DNA of 64,000 nucleotides, taken from contig CAZRDX010000031.1 of the NCBI GenBank assembly GCA_964599235.1, forward strand, positions 62,001-126,000. Direction: 5' to 3'. Source of the stretch: DRPN01 sp964599235 (GTDB lineage Bacteria; Bacteroidota; Bacteroidia; Bacteroidales; VadinHA17). Of this stretch, positions 16,433 to 24,411 are shown piece after piece. Each line of letters starts with the position of its first letter. Positions within the stretch are counted from its first letter, which is position 1. Position numbers and translations under genes: made by a program. The notes beneath the pieces were generated by a model, which worked only from the letters and a program-made list of their open reading frames with translations, was not told where the DNA came from and did not search any database.

Positions 16433-17479
16433 ATGGAGAAGAGGGTAAGTATCAAAGAGATCGCAGAGCGTGCAGGGGTTTCGATCGGGACGGTCGACCG
16501 GGTGATCCACAACCGGGGCCGGGTGTCGGAGGCCACGAAGGAGAAGGTGTTGCGCATCTGTCGTGAGCTGAACTACGAGCCCAACCTGCTGGCCCAGCAG
16601 CTGGCCTCGGACAAGACCTATGTACTGGCCGTTTTCATCCCGCGTCCGCGGCGTGACAATGCTTACTGGACACTCCCTCTCAAAGGGATACGCAAGGCGG
16701 CCGAAGAGCTGGCAGGTTACCGCATCACCCTGCGTGAGTTCTATTTCGACATCCACGACGAAGAATCGTTCCGCCAGGGTTCGCTCGACATGCTGGTAGC
16801 CCAGCCCGACGGCGTCATCCTGGCTCCCGTCTTCCACCGCGAAGCAGAAGACCTGGTCAGGAAACTGGACATGAAGAAGGTTCCCTATGTCTTCATCGAC
16901 TCCGTAATGGAGGGTACCAATTACCTCAGCTATTTCGCCCAGGATCCTTACCGCAGCGGATACCTGGCCGGCCGTCTTATCTGGTTCCACCTGAAGAAAC
17001 ATTCCGAGGTGGTGGTGGTCAACTTCACCTCCGATCTGGAGAACCACCTGCATTTCAAGAAGCGAGAGGAAGGTCTTCGGGCTTTCCTGGCCGATCAGTC
17101 GTTCCGCGGCTCCATCCGCAGCCTGAACATCGGGCCGCGTGACGAGCTCCTCCTCTCCCACACGCTCTACGAACACCTGCACCACCGCACCCGCGGGCTT
17201 TTCGTGACCTCCTCGGCCCACAAGGTGGCCCGCAGTATCCGCAAGATACGACGCGAAAAGCTGATGTTCGTCGGATATGACCTCACCCCCGACAACGTCC
17301 ATTATCTCAACCAGGGGATCATCGACGTGCTGCTCTGCCAGAAACCTGTGGCCCAGGGTTACGGCGCCATGCGCGCCCTCTTCGACCACCTCGTACGCAA
17401 AAAGGAGATCAAAAGGGAACATCCCATGCCCATCGAGATCATCGTGAAAGAGAACTACAACGACTATTCCGACATATGA
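16433..17479 (+). CDS. LacI-family transcriptional regulator
   Basis: The 348-residue protein has an N-terminal LacI helix-turn-helix (VSIKEIAERAGVSIGTVDRVIHNRGRVSEATKEKV, beginning near residue 5), a hinge helix ending LLAQQLAS, and a periplasmic-binding-like effector domain (about 62-345). The DNA-reading region SIGTVDRVIHN has Asp where many LacI proteins have Ser, as in the subgroup common in Bacteroidota. It is the first gene of the eleven-gene run ending at 30540 and probably represses it and itself through the palindrome at 16368-16387. The likely inducer is a sugar acid or its derivative, inferred from the operon. The next gene starts 31 bases after its stop. Confidence 0.92.
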   Translation: MEKRVSIKEIAERAGVSIGTVDRVIHNRGRVSEATKEKVLRICRELNYEPNLLAQQLASDKTYVLAVFIPRPRRDNAYWTLPLKGIRKAAEELAGYRITLREFYFDIHDEESFRQGSLDMLVAQPDGVILAPVFHREAEDLVRKLDMKKVPYVFIDSVMEGTNYLSYFAQDPYRSGYLAGRLIWFHLKKHSEVVVVNFTSDLENHLHFKKREEGLRAFLADQSFRGSIRSLNIGPRDELLLSHTLYEHLHHRTRGLFVTSSAHKVARSIRKIRREKLMFVGYDLTPDNVHYLNQGIIDVLLCQKPVAQGYGAMRALFDHLVRKKEIKREHPMPIEIIVKENYNDYSDI

Positions 17480-17510
17480 ATCCGGGAACATCTCAAAAAA
17501 GAAGAAAAAC

Positions 17511-18362
17511 ATGAAAAACACCGGTTTTGAAGAGTTGCAAGGAAAAGTATGTGTCCTCACAGGCGGGGGCGGCGCCATCGGTTCGTCGCTGGCTCTTTAC
17601 CTGGGCCGTCTGGGAATCCGGATGGCGGTCCTTGACCTGCGGGGTGACCAGGCCGAGAAGGTGGCCCGGCAGGTGGAAAAAGAGACCGGCACCCCTGCCC
17701 TGGGGCTCTCTGCCAACGTCCTCGACAAGGAGTCGCTCGAAGAGGTGCAGCAGAAGGTGCACGACACCTTCGGCAGGGTGCATTTCCTCATCAACGCTGC
17801 CGGCGGCAACTCCCCCAAAGGCACCACCGAGGTGGAGATGCTGGAGAAAGTCACCGAAGAGGAACTGCAGCGCTCCATCTATGGTCTCGACATCGACGGG
17901 TTCCGCTGGGTGTTCGACCTCAACATCTCCGGCACGCTGCTGCCCACGCTCATCTTCACCCGCGACATGCTGGAGCTGGGCGGCGGGGCGGTTATCAACT
18001 TCTCCTCGATGAGTGCCTATCATCCCCTCACGCGCGTAGGTGCCTACTCGGCCGCCAAGGCGGCCGTCAGCAACCTCACCGAATGGCTGGCCGTCCACCT
18101 GGCCAAACAGAATATCCGTGTCAACGCCGTGGCCCCCGGCTTCTTCGTCGGCGAACAGAACCGTTTCCTCCTCTACGACGAAAAGAGCGGCGAGCTCTCG
18201 GCACGGGGGAAGAAGATCCTGGACAACACCCCCATGGGACGTTTCGGCGACTATGAGGAGATCCACGGCGCCATCGCCTTCCTCCTCTCACCCCTGGCCA
18301 GTTTCATCACCGGCATCACCCTCCCCATCGACGGAGGATTCAACGCCTACGCAGGCGTGTAG
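17511..18362 (+). CDS. uxuB: D-mannonate oxidoreductase / fructuronate reductase, SDR type
   Basis: NADH-dependent interconversion of D-fructuronate and D-mannonate in hexuronate breakdown. The 283-residue short-chain dehydrogenase has the cofactor loop TGGGGAIGSS (17-26), the NAAGGN motif (95-100) that in this subgroup replaces NNAG, and the catalytic Ser-Tyr-Lys with YSAAK at 179-183. VNAVAPGFFVGEQNRFLL and DGGFNAYAGV at the C-terminus are typical of the Bacillus/Bacteroides UxuB-type SDR, which is unrelated to the long-chain E. coli UxuB. The ATG has an A-rich leader (AAAAAAGAAGAAAAAC). Its substrate assignment is supported by the glucuronate isomerase gene in the same run. Confidence 0.88.
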   Translation: MKNTGFEELQGKVCVLTGGGGAIGSSLALYLGRLGIRMAVLDLRGDQAEKVARQVEKETGTPALGLSANVLDKESLEEVQQKVHDTFGRVHFLINAAGGNSPKGTTEVEMLEKVTEEELQRSIYGLDIDGFRWVFDLNISGTLLPTLIFTRDMLELGGGAVINFSSMSAYHPLTRVGAYSAAKAAVSNLTEWLAVHLAKQNIRVNAVAPGFFVGEQNRFLLYDEKSGELSARGKKILDNTPMGRFGDYEEIHGAIAFLLSPLASFITGITLPIDGGFNAYAGV

Positions 18363-18427
18363 GATATATCGAACGCTTCTGAACACAAGAGGCTGACATC
18401 CGTCCAACAAAAAACACGAAGAGGAAG

Positions 18428-19714
18428 ATGAAAGCAAAGAATGTCATCATCGCCCAGTCCGGAGGACCTTCTCCGGTGATCAACAACTCGCTGCGGGGCA
18501 TCATCGACGCATGCAAGGCCCATCCCGGCGTTTTCGGCACGCTCTATGCCGGCTGGCACGGCATCGAGGGAGTGCTGAAAGAGGAGCTTCTGGATCTCTC
18601 GGCACAGAAGGAAGAAGAGATCGCCCTGCTGAAGAACACTCCGGCCGCCGGCAGCATAGGCACCTGCCGTTACAAGCTGAAGGATCATCAGACAAAGGAC
18701 TTCGACCGCATCGTCGAGGTGTTCCGTGCCCACAACATCGGCTATTTCTTTTACATCGGCGGCAACGACTCGCAGCATACCGCCTGGAAGGTGAGCGAGA
18801 TCTGCCGTGAGCAGGGGCTGGAGGTGGTGGCCGTGGGCGTGCCCAAGACCATCGACAACGATGTCGGGGACAGCGAGTTTCGCCTCATCGACCACACCCC
18901 CGGCTACGGCAGTGTGGCGCGTTACTGGAGCCACATCGTCCAGAACGCCGAGGAGGAGAACCGCGGCTCGTCGCCGGCCGACCCGGTGCTGGTGCTGCAG
19001 GCCATGGGCCGCAGGATCGGCTACATCCCCGCCGCAGCCCGTCTGGCCGACCCCGGTCGCACCACACCCCTGCAGATCTACATGGCCGAATCGAAAGTAT
19101 CCCTCGAAGAGCTGGCCGACAATGTCAACGACCAGCTGCGGCGCGACGGCCGCTGCCTGGTGGTCATCAGCGAAGGCTTCGACGTGGGCGACCTGGGCGA
19201 GGTGAAGGACGCTTTCGGGCATACCAACTTCGGGGCCACCAAGGTGTCGGTCTACCAGACGGTCATCAACTACCTCAACAGCGTGGGCCTGAAGGCACGG
19301 GGTGCCGCCCGCGGCCAGGTGCCGGGCACCGACCAGCGCGACACAGCCATCTACGCTTCGGTGGTCGACCTCGAGGAAGCCTACCAGGTGGGCATCCAAG
19401 CCGTCGACATCGCCCTCCACGACGGCAACGGCTGGATGGCCACCATCCTGCGCGTGCCCGGCCCCACCTACACCGTCCGCTACGACAAGGTGCCCCTCGA
19501 AAAAGTGGCCCTCTCCGAACGGACCTTCCCCGAAAAATGGATCGCCCCCAACCGCATCGACGTCACCGACGAGTTCCTCGATTATGTGCGTCCACTCATC
19601 GGCAACGACTGGCCCTCCGTACCCCTGGTCAACGGCCTGCAGCGCTTCACCCGCTTCGAACCCGTCTTCGCCGAACAAAAACTGGAAAAATACACACCCC
19701 AGGCCTATGCCTGA
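18428..19714 (+). CDS. Pyrophosphate-type 6-phosphofructokinase
   Basis: Phosphorylates fructose-6-phosphate with PPi (or ATP) and in some anaerobes also sedoheptulose-7-phosphate. The 428-residue PfkA-family protein has QSGGPSPVINN near the N-terminus, GGNDS at 111-115 and PKTIDND at 139-145. The Lys in PKTIDND and the Asp at 114 are the residues that mark PPi use; ATP enzymes have Gly at both places. The first position of the usual GGDD is Asn here. MGRRIG and ISEGF motifs complete the site. The gene lies 65 bases after uxuB and 40 before the HAD gene. In this context it may serve a transaldolase-free pentose phosphate route together with the transketolase. Confidence 0.85.
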   Translation: MKAKNVIIAQSGGPSPVINNSLRGIIDACKAHPGVFGTLYAGWHGIEGVLKEELLDLSAQKEEEIALLKNTPAAGSIGTCRYKLKDHQTKDFDRIVEVFRAHNIGYFFYIGGNDSQHTAWKVSEICREQGLEVVAVGVPKTIDNDVGDSEFRLIDHTPGYGSVARYWSHIVQNAEEENRGSSPADPVLVLQAMGRRIGYIPAAARLADPGRTTPLQIYMAESKVSLEELADNVNDQLRRDGRCLVVISEGFDVGDLGEVKDAFGHTNFGATKVSVYQTVINYLNSVGLKARGAARGQVPGTDQRDTAIYASVVDLEEAYQVGIQAVDIALHDGNGWMATILRVPGPTYTVRYDKVPLEKVALSERTFPEKWIAPNRIDVTDEFLDYVRPLIGNDWPSVPLVNGLQRFTRFEPVFAEQKLEKYTPQAYA

Positions 19715-19754
19715 GAGCTTTCGAAAAGAAACATACTAAAATTCAGCTTTATCC

Positions 19755-20636
19755 ATGGACTACCAGAAACAACTGAAAGATCTGCAGCCCACGAAGGCTT
19801 TCTTCGTGGGCATCGACTCCGACGGATGTGTGTTCGACTCGATGGAGCCGAAGCAGAAAGAGTTCTTCTGTCCCAACGTGCTGCGCTATTTCGGTCTTTT
19901 GTCGGTCTCGAAGGTGGCGCGGGAGACGTGGGAGTTCGTCAACCTCTATTCCCGCACGCGGGGTATCAACCGTTTCCTGGCGCTTCTGGAGTTCGTCCGT
20001 CTGCTGGCGGAGCGTCCCGAGGTGAAGGCCCGCGGGGTGGAGGTGCCCGACCTCACGCCCCTGAAGGAGTGGACAGAGAAAGAGACGAAGCTGGGCAACC
20101 CGGCCCTGAAAGCCTATGTGGAACGCACGGGCGATGCCGTGCTGAAGCATGTGCTCTCCTGGTCGGAGAAAGTGAATGAGGAGATCGCCCTGTGGGTCAA
20201 GGGGCTGAAGCCTTTCTCCGGCGTGGTGCCTTCGCTCGAGCTGTTGCAGCAGCAGGCCGACGCCATGGTGGTGTCGCAGACACCCGTGGAGGCACTCATA
20301 CGGGAATGGCAGGAGAACGGCATCGACGGCTACGTGCGCATCATCGCGGGACAGGAGTACGGCACCAAGAGCGAGCACCTGGCCCTCGCCGCCAAAGGGA
20401 AATACCCCGACGACCACATCCTGATGGTCGGCGACGCCCCGGGCGACATGAAAGCCGCCCGCAACAACGGCGTCCTCTTCTATCCCATCATCCCCGGTGA
20501 CGAGGAGGCCTCGTGGGAGCGCTTCCATCGCGAGGCTCTGCCCCGTTTCTTCGAGGGCACCTATGCCGGAGCCTATGAAGAGGAGCTGACGACAGCCTTC
20601 GAACGCAGCCTGCCCGACACGCCTCCGTGGCGGTGA
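19755..20636 (+). CDS. HAD-superfamily hydrolase, unknown substrate
   Basis: Probable phosphatase. The 293-residue protein carries HAD motif I as GIDSDGCVFDSM (nucleophile D21, acid D23), an alpha-helical cap between about residues 30 and 165, motif II SQTPV, and motif IV in MVGDAPGDMKAA. The C-terminal extension is longer than in simple HAD phosphatases. It sits between the phosphofructokinase and the LarA-like gene in the sugar-acid operon, so a sugar phosphate or phosphorylated sugar acid is the likely substrate. I do not recognise a characterised relative; a repair phosphatase for side products of the pathway is one possibility. Confidence 0.8.
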   Translation: MDYQKQLKDLQPTKAFFVGIDSDGCVFDSMEPKQKEFFCPNVLRYFGLLSVSKVARETWEFVNLYSRTRGINRFLALLEFVRLLAERPEVKARGVEVPDLTPLKEWTEKETKLGNPALKAYVERTGDAVLKHVLSWSEKVNEEIALWVKGLKPFSGVVPSLELLQQQADAMVVSQTPVEALIREWQENGIDGYVRIIAGQEYGTKSEHLALAAKGKYPDDHILMVGDAPGDMKAARNNGVLFYPIIPGDEEASWERFHREALPRFFEGTYAGAYEEELTTAFERSLPDTPPWR

Positions 20637-20668
20637 GACCGTCCGCCGGACAAAACATGATCTGAGAG

Positions 20669-21949
20669 ATGATCTACTACGAACAAGGTTCAGAGACGAC
20701 CGTCCTGAGCGGCGATGATCTGCGGGAGGCGCTTGTACACGCCCTCCGTCAGGTGGGGCCGCTGCGTCGTGTGCTGGCGGTGCCGCCCGACATGACACGT
20801 TACCATTCGCGTGCCGGCGAGCTGACCCGTTATGCTTACGAGCACCTGGGCCCGGCGCTGACGGCCGTACTGCCGGCCCTGGGCACCCACTCGCCCATGA
20901 CCGGCGGACAGCTGCGGCAGATGTTCGGCACCGTGCCGCAACACCTCTTCCGCGTGCACAACTGGCGCGAGGATGTCGTCACCCTCGGCGAGGTGCCGGG
21001 CAGCTTCATCCGGCAGATCACCGGAGGACGCCTCTCCTTCCCGTGGCCGGCACAGGTGAACCGTCTCCTGCGCGACGGCGGCTTCGACCTCATCCTCTCG
21101 CCCGGCCAGGTGGTGCCGCACGAGGTGATCGGCATGGCCAACTACAACAAGAACATCTTCGTCGGCACCGGCGGCTACGAGGGCATCAACAAGAGCCATT
21201 TCCTCGGTGCCGTCTATGGCATGGAACGCATCATGGGCCGTGCCGACAACCCTGTGCGGGCGGTGCTCAACGAGGCGTCGGAGCGTTTCGGGCATATGCT
21301 CCCGCCCGTCCTCTATGTGCTGACGGTGATAGCCGCCGACGAGGAGGGCAGGCTGGTCACCCGCGGCCTCTTCATCGGCGACGACCATGAGGTGTTCTTC
21401 CGCGCCGCCGCCCTCTCGGCACGCGTGAACATCACCCTCCTGGAACGACCGCTGCAAAAGGTGGTGGTCTACCTCGACCCCCTCGAGTACAAGAGCACCT
21501 GGCTGGGCAACAAAGCCATCTACCGCACCCGCATGGCCCTGGCCGACGAGGGCGAGCTGATCATCCTCGCCCCGGGCGTGAAGGAGTTCGGCGAAGACAG
21601 CCAGATCGACCGGCTCATCAGGAAATACGGCTACCGCGGTACCGACACCATCCTCGAACAGACGGAACGAAACGCCGACCTGGCAGGCAACCTCGCCGCC
21701 GCCGCCCACCTCATCCACGGCTCGTCCGAAGGGCGCTTCCGCATCACCTACTGCCCCGGCCACCTCACCCGCGAAGAGATCGAAAAGGCGGGTTTCTCGT
21801 GGGGCGACCTGCAGACCATGATGCAACGCTACGACCCAGCCCGACTGACAGAAGGCTTCAACACCCTCGACGACGGCGAGGAGATCTTCTACATCCCCAA
21901 CCCTGCGCTGGGACTGTGGGCAGAAAAATTAAAATTTCTACGACCATGA
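20669..21949 (+). CDS. LarA-family nickel-pincer hydroxyacid racemase/epimerase
   Basis: Member of the lactate racemase (LarA, DUF2088) superfamily, which uses the nickel-pincer nucleotide to invert the C2 hydroxyl of 2-hydroxyacids. The 426-residue protein keeps the key residues: DMTR (D41, R44), GTH (H74), PHEVIG (H151), NYNK (K161) and NKSH (H177). From memory, these match D72, R75, H108, H174, K184 and H200 of L. plantarum LarA; the spacings 3, 10 and 16 between the first, fourth and last pairs are identical. K161 would carry the cofactor thioamide and H177 would bind nickel. The neighbours make and use D-mannonate and 6-phosphogluconate, so a mannonate/gluconate 2-epimerase role is attractive. 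Cofactor genes larBCE are not in the window. Its stop overlaps the next start (ATGA). Confidence 0.85.
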   Translation: MIYYEQGSETTVLSGDDLREALVHALRQVGPLRRVLAVPPDMTRYHSRAGELTRYAYEHLGPALTAVLPALGTHSPMTGGQLRQMFGTVPQHLFRVHNWREDVVTLGEVPGSFIRQITGGRLSFPWPAQVNRLLRDGGFDLILSPGQVVPHEVIGMANYNKNIFVGTGGYEGINKSHFLGAVYGMERIMGRADNPVRAVLNEASERFGHMLPPVLYVLTVIAADEEGRLVTRGLFIGDDHEVFFRAAALSARVNITLLERPLQKVVVYLDPLEYKSTWLGNKAIYRTRMALADEGELIILAPGVKEFGEDSQIDRLIRKYGYRGTDTILEQTERNADLAGNLAAAAHLIHGSSEGRFRITYCPGHLTREEIEKAGFSWGDLQTMMQRYDPARLTEGFNTLDDGEEIFYIPNPALGLWAEKLKFLRP

Positions 21950-23367
21950 AAAAACAGAATCTTTCCAGAAGACATTTTGTCGCCACTACCGGTGCCGCTG
22001 TCGCCGGCGGATTGATGATCAACCCTCTTTCAGCCGCCGCAGGAAAGAAGAAAAAAAAGATCGCCCTCGTGGGCACCGGCATACGGGCCATTCTTTTCTG
22101 GGGTCACAACCTCGTGCAGCGCTACGGCGACACCATCGAGTTCGTGGGCCTGGCCGACATCAACCCCGGACGACTGGCATATGCCCGCCGGTTCATGCAG
22201 CTCGACTGTCCTGTCTTCACCGACTTTGATGAGATGCTTCGTAAGACCAACCCCGACCTGCTCATCGTCACCACTGTCGACGCCACCCACGATGAGTTCA
22301 TCGTCAAAGCCCTCGAGCACGGCATGGACGTCATCACCGAGAAGCCCATGACCACAGATGAGGTGAAGACACAAAGGGTCCTCGATGCTGAGCGAAAAAG
22401 CGGAAAGACAGTGACCGTAGGACTCAACTACCGTTACGGGTGGCAGAACCCCGACATCAAGCAACTACTCATGAAAGAAGAGGTGGGCAAACTCACCTCC
22501 GTCGACTTCCACTGGTATCTGAACACCTATCACGGAGCCTCCTATTTCAGAAGATGGCACGGCCTGCGAAAGAACAGTGGCACCTTGCTGGTACACAAGG
22601 CCACACATCATTTCGATCTGCTCAACTGGTGGATCGACTCCGACCCGGTGGAGGTGAAAGCCTACGGCGCCCTGGAGTTCTACGGCAAAAACCACCCTTT
22701 CCGCGGAGACAAATGCCGCACCTGTCCCCACAAACAGGATTGCAGGTTTTACTGGGACGTGACAAAGAGCGGCCTCGACATGAACCTCTATGTCAAGAAT
22801 GAAAAATATGACGGATACATCCGTGACAACTGCCTCTGGCGTGAGGAGATCGACATCTTCGACAAGATGTCCGTGCAGATCAAGTATGCCAACGATGTAG
22901 TGGTCAACTACTCGCTCACCACCTACTCTCCCTACGAAGGATGGCGCATCGCGTTCAATGGTTTTAACGGACGTATCGAGTCGTGGCACGACATCCCCTG
23001 GTACAAGAACGGGGCAGTCACCCAGAAAGATGCATACATGAAAGAGATGGTGCAGGAGACCGGAGAGAAAAAGAAAAAATACCACGAGATCGTGGTGATG
23101 AAGAACTTTGAAGACTATCGTTTCATCCGCGTTCCGGAAAGGCAAGGAGGTCATGGGGGCGGCGACCCGGTGATGCAGGATTATATCTTCCTCACCCCCG
23201 ACGGCCCTGATCCGCTGCGGCAGTCGGCCGGCACACGCGACGGCGCTCTGGCCGTCCTGATAGGCATTGCCGCCCGCAAGAGCATCGACACGGGCAAAAC
23301 GATCCGCATCGCCGACCTGACAGATATCCCCCTTCAGGCAAAAAGACCTGCGGTAAAAAAAGGTTAA
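21946..23367 (+). CDS. Gfo/Idh/MocA oxidoreductase with Tat signal and cysteine cluster
   Basis: The 473-residue protein begins MKKQNLSRRHFVATTGAAVAG, a twin-arginine signal, so it is probably folded with its nicotinamide cofactor and exported to the periplasm. The mature part has the Rossmann motif ALVGTGIRA, the EKPM motif (132-135) with the family Lys, and KATHHFDLLNWW. An insertion holds Cys257, Cys260 and Cys266 (CRTCPHKQDC) plus Cys296, possibly a metal site. Related exported Gfo/Idh proteins include glycosidases that work by transient NAD-dependent oxidation (GH109-like). The start overlaps the preceding stop by four bases. Substrate unknown; it may release a sugar or sugar acid outside the cytoplasm for the operon. 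Confidence 0.85.
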   Translation: MKKQNLSRRHFVATTGAAVAGGLMINPLSAAAGKKKKKIALVGTGIRAILFWGHNLVQRYGDTIEFVGLADINPGRLAYARRFMQLDCPVFTDFDEMLRKTNPDLLIVTTVDATHDEFIVKALEHGMDVITEKPMTTDEVKTQRVLDAERKSGKTVTVGLNYRYGWQNPDIKQLLMKEEVGKLTSVDFHWYLNTYHGASYFRRWHGLRKNSGTLLVHKATHHFDLLNWWIDSDPVEVKAYGALEFYGKNHPFRGDKCRTCPHKQDCRFYWDVTKSGLDMNLYVKNEKYDGYIRDNCLWREEIDIFDKMSVQIKYANDVVVNYSLTTYSPYEGWRIAFNGFNGRIESWHDIPWYKNGAVTQKDAYMKEMVQETGEKKKKYHEIVVMKNFEDYRFIRVPERQGGHGGGDPVMQDYIFLTPDGPDPLRQSAGTRDGALAVLIGIAARKSIDTGKTIRIADLTDIPLQAKRPAVKKG

Positions 23368-24411
23368 ATGATCCAGAACACTCATAATACAAGTAATATC
23401 AAACAGATCAACTGGGGCATCATCGGCTGCGGCCACGTGACCGAGAAGAAGAGCGGACCGGCCTTCAACAAGGTTCCGGGGTCGAGGCTGGTGGCGGTGA
23501 TGCGGCGCGATGCGGCAAAGGCCGAGGACTATGCGCGCCGTCACGGCGTGCCGCGGTGGTACGACGATGCCGGCCGCCTCATCCGCGACCCGGAGGTCAA
23601 TGCCGTGTATGTGGCCACGCCGCCCTCCTCGCATGCCGCCTATACCATCGCCGCCATGCGTGCCGGCAAGGCAGTGTATGTGGAGAAGCCGATGGCCCGC
23701 ACCTGGGCCGAATGCCGGGAAATGATCCGGGTGTCCGAAGAGACGGGTATGCCCCTCTTTGTGGCCTACTACCGTCGGCGTCTGCCCGCCTTCATGAAGG
23801 TGAAGGAATGGCTCGACGCCGGCCGCATCGGCGAGCCCCGTCTGGCGGAGCTGCGGCTGATACTGCCCCCGCGCCCCGAAGACCTCGACAGGGGACATCC
23901 GCCGTGGCGCGTCATCCCCGAGATCGCCGGCGGAGGATACTTCTACGACCTGGCCTCCCACCAGTTCGATATCCTCGACCATTTCTTTGGTCCGGTACGG
24001 GAGACCCGCGCCATCGTGACGAACATGGCCGGTCTCTACCGTGCCGAAGATACCGTGTCGGCATCGTTCACTTTCGAGAACGGCGTGGTGGGTCAGGGGC
24101 TGTGGCATTTCGCCGCCGCCCCCGTCGACCGGCAGGACACGATCACCCTCTACGGCTCCCGCGGGTCGATCCATCTCTCCACCTTCGAGGTGATACCGGT
24201 AAGACTTGTCACCGACGCAGGCACGGAAGAGTACCGCTACACCAATCCCGAGAACATACAGTACAACCTGATCCGCAGCATCGTCGACGAGCTGCTGGGG
24301 CGCGGCGACCGTTGTCCCAGCACGGGCGTCACCGCCGCCCGCACCAACAAGGTGCTCGAGACGATCGTGGCGGATTATTACCGTGACCTCAACGGAGAGA
24401 AGCAGTCATGA
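23368..24411 (+). CDS. Cytoplasmic Gfo/Idh/MocA-family oxidoreductase
   Basis: NAD(P)-dependent sugar oxidoreductase family. The 347-residue protein has no signal peptide, the Rossmann motif GIIGCGHVTEKKSGPAF near residue 17, and EKPMART containing the catalytic-site Lys. GGYFYDLASHQFDILDHFFG carries the conserved Asp and His. The ATG directly follows the stop of the exported paralogue, and its own stop overlaps the next start by four bases (ATGA), so translation is coupled on both sides. The pairing of an exported and a cytoplasmic Gfo/Idh enzyme suggests that the operon handles a substrate needing reversible oxidation of a ring hydroxyl, but the compound cannot be named. Confidence 0.85.
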   Translation: MIQNTHNTSNIKQINWGIIGCGHVTEKKSGPAFNKVPGSRLVAVMRRDAAKAEDYARRHGVPRWYDDAGRLIRDPEVNAVYVATPPSSHAAYTIAAMRAGKAVYVEKPMARTWAECREMIRVSEETGMPLFVAYYRRRLPAFMKVKEWLDAGRIGEPRLAELRLILPPRPEDLDRGHPPWRVIPEIAGGGYFYDLASHQFDILDHFFGPVRETRAIVTNMAGLYRAEDTVSASFTFENGVVGQGLWHFAAAPVDRQDTITLYGSRGSIHLSTFEVIPVRLVTDAGTEEYRYTNPENIQYNLIRSIVDELLGRGDRCPSTGVTAARTNKVLETIVADYYRDLNGEKQS

